From: Anderseniella sp.
GTDB taxonomy: Bacteria; Pseudomonadota; Alphaproteobacteria; Rhizobiales; Aestuariivirgaceae
NCBI GenBank assembly: GCA_013041995.1
Contig: JABDRA010000019.1
Location: forward strand, 1-8,172
Direction: 5' to 3'
DNA: 8,172 bases
Shown here piece by piece: positions 5,406 to 8,172 of this stretch. A program made the position numbers and the translations under genes. Under the pieces are notes generated by a model. That model saw only the letters and a list, made by a program, of their open reading frames with translations. It had not been told where the DNA came from and did not search any database. Position 1 is the stretch's first letter, and each line of letters begins with the position of its first letter.

Positions 5406-7238
5406 ATGGCTGCGACGAACGCATACGAGTTTACCGACCACCAGTTTGACGTGGTTGTCGTCGGTGCCGGCGGCGCCGGTCTGCGCGCCACGCTTGGCAT
5501 GGCCGAGCAGGGTCTCAGGACGGCCTGTATTTCCAAGGTGTTTCCGACCCGCTCGCATACGGTGGCGGCACAAGGCGGTATTGCTGCAAGCCTGCACAAT
5601 ATGGGCCCTGATCATTGGCAGTGGCACCTGTATGACACCGTGAAGGGGTCCGACTGGCTCGGCGATACCGACGCCATGGAGTATCTGGCCCGCGAGGCGC
5701 CTGCAGCGGTTTATGAACTTGAGCACTATGGCGTGCCGTTCAGCCGTACCGAAGAAGGCAAAATCTACCAGCGCCCGTTCGGTGGCCATATGCAGAATTT
5801 TGGCGACGGTCCACCAGTGCAGCGCACCTGCGCTGCGGCCGACCGGACCGGGCATGCCATACTGCACACGCTGTACGGGCAAAGCCTCAAACATCATGCG
5901 GAATTCTTCATTGAGTATTTCGCCATCGATCTGATCATGTCCGACGATGGCATCTGTACCGGCGTTGTGGCGTGGAACCTGGAAGACGGCACCGTGCACC
6001 GGTTTGCCGCCAAGATGGTGGTGCTGGCAACAGGCGGCTATGGCCGGTCATACTTCTCGGCAACATCCGCCCACACCTGCACAGGCGATGGCAACGGCAT
6101 GGCGGTGCGTGCCGGGCTGCCACTGCAGGACATGGAGTTTGTGCAGTTCCACCCGACCGGCATTTACGGGGCGGGTTGCCTGATCACCGAAGGCGCACGC
6201 GGCGAAGGCGGTTACCTGACCAATTCGGAAGGTGAGCGTTTCATGGAACGCTATGCGCCCAACGCCAAGGACCTGGCCTCGCGCGATGTGGTGTCGCGCT
6301 GCATGACCCTGGAAATTCGCGAAGGCCGCGGTGTCGGCAAGGACAAGGATCACATCCATCTGCATCTGGATCATCTTGATCCGGCGGTTCTGCACGAGCG
6401 TCTGCCCGGTATTTCCGAGAGCGCCAAGATTTTTGCAGGCGTTGACCTGACCCGTGAACCGATCCCGGTTCTGCCGACGGTACACTACAATATGGGCGGC
6501 ATTCCAACCAACTATTGGGGCGAGGTGCTCAACCCGACGAAAAAGGACCCGGACGCCATTCAACCGGGCCTGATGGCTGTCGGCGAGGCGGGCTGTGCGT
6601 CCGTGCACGGTGCCAACCGCCTGGGATCAAATTCACTGATCGATCTGGTGGTGTTTGGCCGTGCTGCCGCGATCAGGGCAGGCAAGGTTGTCGACCGGGA
6701 CGAGCCGGTGCCGGCCGTCAATGAAGCGGCTGTCGACAAGATCATGGACCGCTTTGACGGCCTGCGTCATGCATCAGGTGCGGTTTCAACCGCAAATCTG
6801 CGGCTGGAGATGCAGCGCGCCATGCAGGAGGACGCTGCCGTATTCCGCACCCAGGACACCCTGGCACAAGGCTGCAAGCGGCTCAGCGCGGCATGGAAGA
6901 AAATGTCCGACCTGAAGGTGACCGACAGATCAATGATCTGGAATTCCGACCTGGTTGAAACCCTGGAACTTGAAAACCTGATGGCAAGCGCCATTACCAC
7001 GGTTTATTCAGCCGAAGCGCGCAAGGAAAGCCGTGGTGCGCATGCACGCGAAGACTACAAGGCTGGGCCCTATGACGGGCGTGACGACAAGAACTGGCGC
7101 AAGCACACGCTGTCGTGGGTTGATGACAAGGGCAAGGTGAAGCTGGATTACCGTCCGGTGCACACAGAGCCGCTGACAACACCTGCCGAAGGCGGCATTG
7201 ACCCCAAGAAGATCGCGCCAAAAGCGCGCGTCTACTAA
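5406..7238 (+). CDS. sdhA: Succinate dehydrogenase flavoprotein subunit SdhA
   Basis: Catalytic subunit of complex II: oxidises succinate to fumarate and passes electrons through its covalent FAD to SdhB. It has 610 residues, usual for alphaproteobacteria and somewhat longer than E. coli (588). DVVVVGAGGAGLRATLG (15-31) is the dinucleotide-binding start. H51 in TRSHTVAAQGGIAASL is the covalent FAD histidine. The dicarboxylate-site residues are all visible: H249 in QFHPTG, T261/E262 in ITEGARGEGG, the proton-shuttling R293 in ASRDVVSR, H360 in HYNMGG and R405 in GANRLGSNSL. The C-terminal helical domain runs from about 440 and ends APKARVY. GGAGG at 5390-5394 in the end of sdhD is the probable ribosome binding site, 11 nt before the ATG. 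No defects seen. Confidence 0.97.
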   Translation: MAATNAYEFTDHQFDVVVVGAGGAGLRATLGMAEQGLRTACISKVFPTRSHTVAAQGGIAASLHNMGPDHWQWHLYDTVKGSDWLGDTDAMEYLAREAPAAVYELEHYGVPFSRTEEGKIYQRPFGGHMQNFGDGPPVQRTCAAADRTGHAILHTLYGQSLKHHAEFFIEYFAIDLIMSDDGICTGVVAWNLEDGTVHRFAAKMVVLATGGYGRSYFSATSAHTCTGDGNGMAVRAGLPLQDMEFVQFHPTGIYGAGCLITEGARGEGGYLTNSEGERFMERYAPNAKDLASRDVVSRCMTLEIREGRGVGKDKDHIHLHLDHLDPAVLHERLPGISESAKIFAGVDLTREPIPVLPTVHYNMGGIPTNYWGEVLNPTKKDPDAIQPGLMAVGEAGCASVHGANRLGSNSLIDLVVFGRAAAIRAGKVVDRDEPVPAVNEAAVDKIMDRFDGLRHASGAVSTANLRLEMQRAMQEDAAVFRTQDTLAQGCKRLSAAWKKMSDLKVTDRSMIWNSDLVETLELENLMASAITTVYSAEARKESRGAHAREDYKAGPYDGRDDKNWRKHTLSWVDDKGKVKLDYRPVHTEPLTTPAEGGIDPKKIAPKARVY

Positions 7239-7257
7239 GGCGACGGGACAGGAAAAC

Positions 7258-8037
7258 ATGGTTGAACTGACACTTCCAAAGAACTCCCAGGTCGGCGATG
7301 GCAAAGTATGGCCCAAGCCTGATGGCGCCAACCGCACGCGAGAATTCAAGGTGTATCGCTGGAGCCCGGACGATGACGCCAATCCGCAGGTCGACACCTA
7401 CACAATCGACCTGGATGATTGCGGGCCGATGGTTCTCGACGCGCTGATCAAGATCAAGAACGAGATTGATCCGACGCTGACCTTCCGCCGTTCGTGCCGG
7501 GAGGGCATCTGCGGGTCATGTGCCATGAATATTGACGGCACCAACACGCTGGCCTGTACCCGCGGCATTGATGAGGTGGACGGTGATGTGCGCATCTACC
7601 CGTTGCCGCACATGCCGGTGGTCAAGGACCTGGTGCCGGACCTGTCACGGTTTTACGCACAGCATCGCTCCATCGAGCCATGGCTCAAGACCGAGACGCC
7701 TCAACCCAGGACCGAATGGAAACAGTCGCACGAAGACCGTGAAAAGCTCGACGGGCTGTATGAATGCATTCTGTGTGCGTGTTGTTCGACCTCGTGTCCG
7801 TCCTACTGGTGGAATGGCGACCGCTATCTTGGTCCCGCCATCCTGCTGCAGGCCTATCGCTGGCTGATTGATTCACGTGACGAGGCGACCGGTGAGCGGC
7901 TTGACAATCTGGAAGATCCGTTCCGGCTGTACCGGTGCCACACCATCATGAACTGCTCCAAGGCGTGTCCGAAAGGGTTGAACCCGGCAAAGGCGATTGC
8001 GGAGATCAAGAAAATGATGATCGAGCGTCGGGTGTAG
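7258..8037 (+). CDS. sdhB: Succinate dehydrogenase iron-sulfur subunit SdhB
   Basis: Carries electrons from SdhA to ubiquinone through three Fe-S clusters. From the chosen start the protein has 259 residues. The 2Fe-2S ligands are C80, C85, C88 and C100 (RSCREGICGSC ... LAC). The 4Fe-4S ligands are C170, C173, C176 and C237, and the 3Fe-4S ligands are C180, C227 and C233 (ECILCACCSTSC, then CHTIMNCSKAC). W185 and H228 match residues near the quinone site in E. coli. The frame is open upstream to an ATG at 7198, but that lies inside sdhA and adds a basic, non-homologous extension. The ATG at 7258, with AGGA at 7250-7253 just upstream and 19 nt after the sdhA stop, gives the usual alphaproteobacterial N-terminus. 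Last gene of the operon. Confidence 0.96.
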   Translation: MVELTLPKNSQVGDGKVWPKPDGANRTREFKVYRWSPDDDANPQVDTYTIDLDDCGPMVLDALIKIKNEIDPTLTFRRSCREGICGSCAMNIDGTNTLACTRGIDEVDGDVRIYPLPHMPVVKDLVPDLSRFYAQHRSIEPWLKTETPQPRTEWKQSHEDREKLDGLYECILCACCSTSCPSYWWNGDRYLGPAILLQAYRWLIDSRDEATGERLDNLEDPFRLYRCHTIMNCSKACPKGLNPAKAIAEIKKMMIERRV

Positions 8038-8051
8038 ACGTTTCGCGAATG

Positions 8052-8080
8052 CTGAAACTGCAATAGACTGATGGTACAAT
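8052..8080 (+). promoter_or_regulatory. Candidate sigma70-type promoter for the gene after sdhB
   Basis: CTGAAA at 8052-8057 and TACAAT at 8075-8080 are separated by exactly 17 nt; the -10 is one mismatch from consensus and the -35 two. Transcription would begin near 8087, just before the ribosome binding site at 8090-8093. No intrinsic terminator was found between sdhB and this site. Confidence 0.5.
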
Positions 8081-8103
8081 TGGTCTGTTGGAGTGTTACG
8101 GAA

Positions 8104-8172
8104 ATGCGATGCCTGTCAATTTTGATCCTGTTCCTGTTTGTATCGATATCCTCACCAGCGCAGGCGTTTGAC
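8104..8172 (+). CDS. N-terminal fragment of a predicted secreted protein (signal peptide), cut by window edge
   Basis: The 23 codons to the right edge read as a Sec-type signal peptide: a short start with one Arg (MRC), a hydrophobic core LSILILFLFVSI (4-15), and a small-residue end SSPAQA with a likely signal peptidase I cut before FD. A C3 is present but lies before the hydrophobic core, so it is not a lipobox. GGAG at 8090-8093 is a ribosome binding site 10 nt before the ATG, and a good promoter candidate precedes it. An ATG at 8109 in another frame meets a stop by 8171. The mature protein is not in the window, so no function can be given; it is probably periplasmic or exported and separate from the sdh operon. 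Confidence 0.6.
   Translation, partial: MRCLSILILFLFVSISSPAQAFD

Noticed and set aside
5376..5999. 207-codon minus-strand frame opposite sdhA
   Set aside because: Antisense to the strongly conserved FAD-binding domain of SdhA; no independent evidence of coding.
8065..8086. AGAC...GTCT inverted repeat after sdhB as a terminator
   Set aside because: A 4-bp stem with a 14-nt loop and no T-run is too weak, and it overlaps a better promoter candidate.

Overview
The window looks like the chromosome of a moderately GC-rich alphaproteobacterium. The main reasons are the sdhC-sdhD-sdhA-sdhB order and the form of the SdhC and SdhD anchors. A second reason is the pair directly upstream of sdhC: a malyl-CoA lyase/thioesterase-like protein and a double-hotdog mesaconyl-CoA hydratase, enzymes typical of alphaproteobacteria with an ethylmalonyl-CoA pathway. 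A Hyphomicrobiales/Rhizobiales or Rhodobacterales-like organism is a reasonable guess, but the genus cannot be read from this sequence. There are no rRNA or tRNA genes, insertion sequences, CRISPR arrays or phage genes. This is ordinary core metabolism with dense, correctly oriented genes.

Left part (1-2406, minus strand). Transcription runs right to left through pdxY (pyridoxal kinase), a DUF429 protein overlapping pdxY by 8 nt, and, after a 101-nt gap, a PLP-dependent threonine/serine dehydratase-type enzyme cut by the left edge. The kinase makes the cofactor PLP that the dehydratase needs, so a shared transcription unit would make sense.

A divergent intergenic region (2407-2570) separates this from the rightward genes. 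It holds a candidate promoter for the rightward unit and short dyads.

Middle (2571-4501, plus strand). A CitE/HpcH-family CoA-ester lyase most like (3S)-malyl-CoA thioesterase (Mcl2) overlaps mch by 4 nt (ATGA). Together they handle branched C5 or C4 hydroxyacyl-CoA esters of the ethylmalonyl-CoA pathway or a related route.

Right (4616-8037, plus strand). A complete succinate dehydrogenase operon, sdhCDAB, has heme, quinone, FAD and Fe-S ligands all in place. The 114-nt gap before sdhC carries a hairpin over the mch stop codon and its own candidate promoter. That promoter shares the 9-mer TGCGCTGCA and a downstream TATGAA with the promoter of the lyase gene. This suggests common control of the acyl-CoA pair and succinate dehydrogenase. 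After sdhB a new promoter-like sequence leads into the first 23 codons of a predicted secreted protein, cut by the right edge.

I see no clearly new biological system. The most worthwhile leads are the shared promoter element, the uncertain substrate of the lyase/hydratase pair, and the pdxY-DUF429 coupling.
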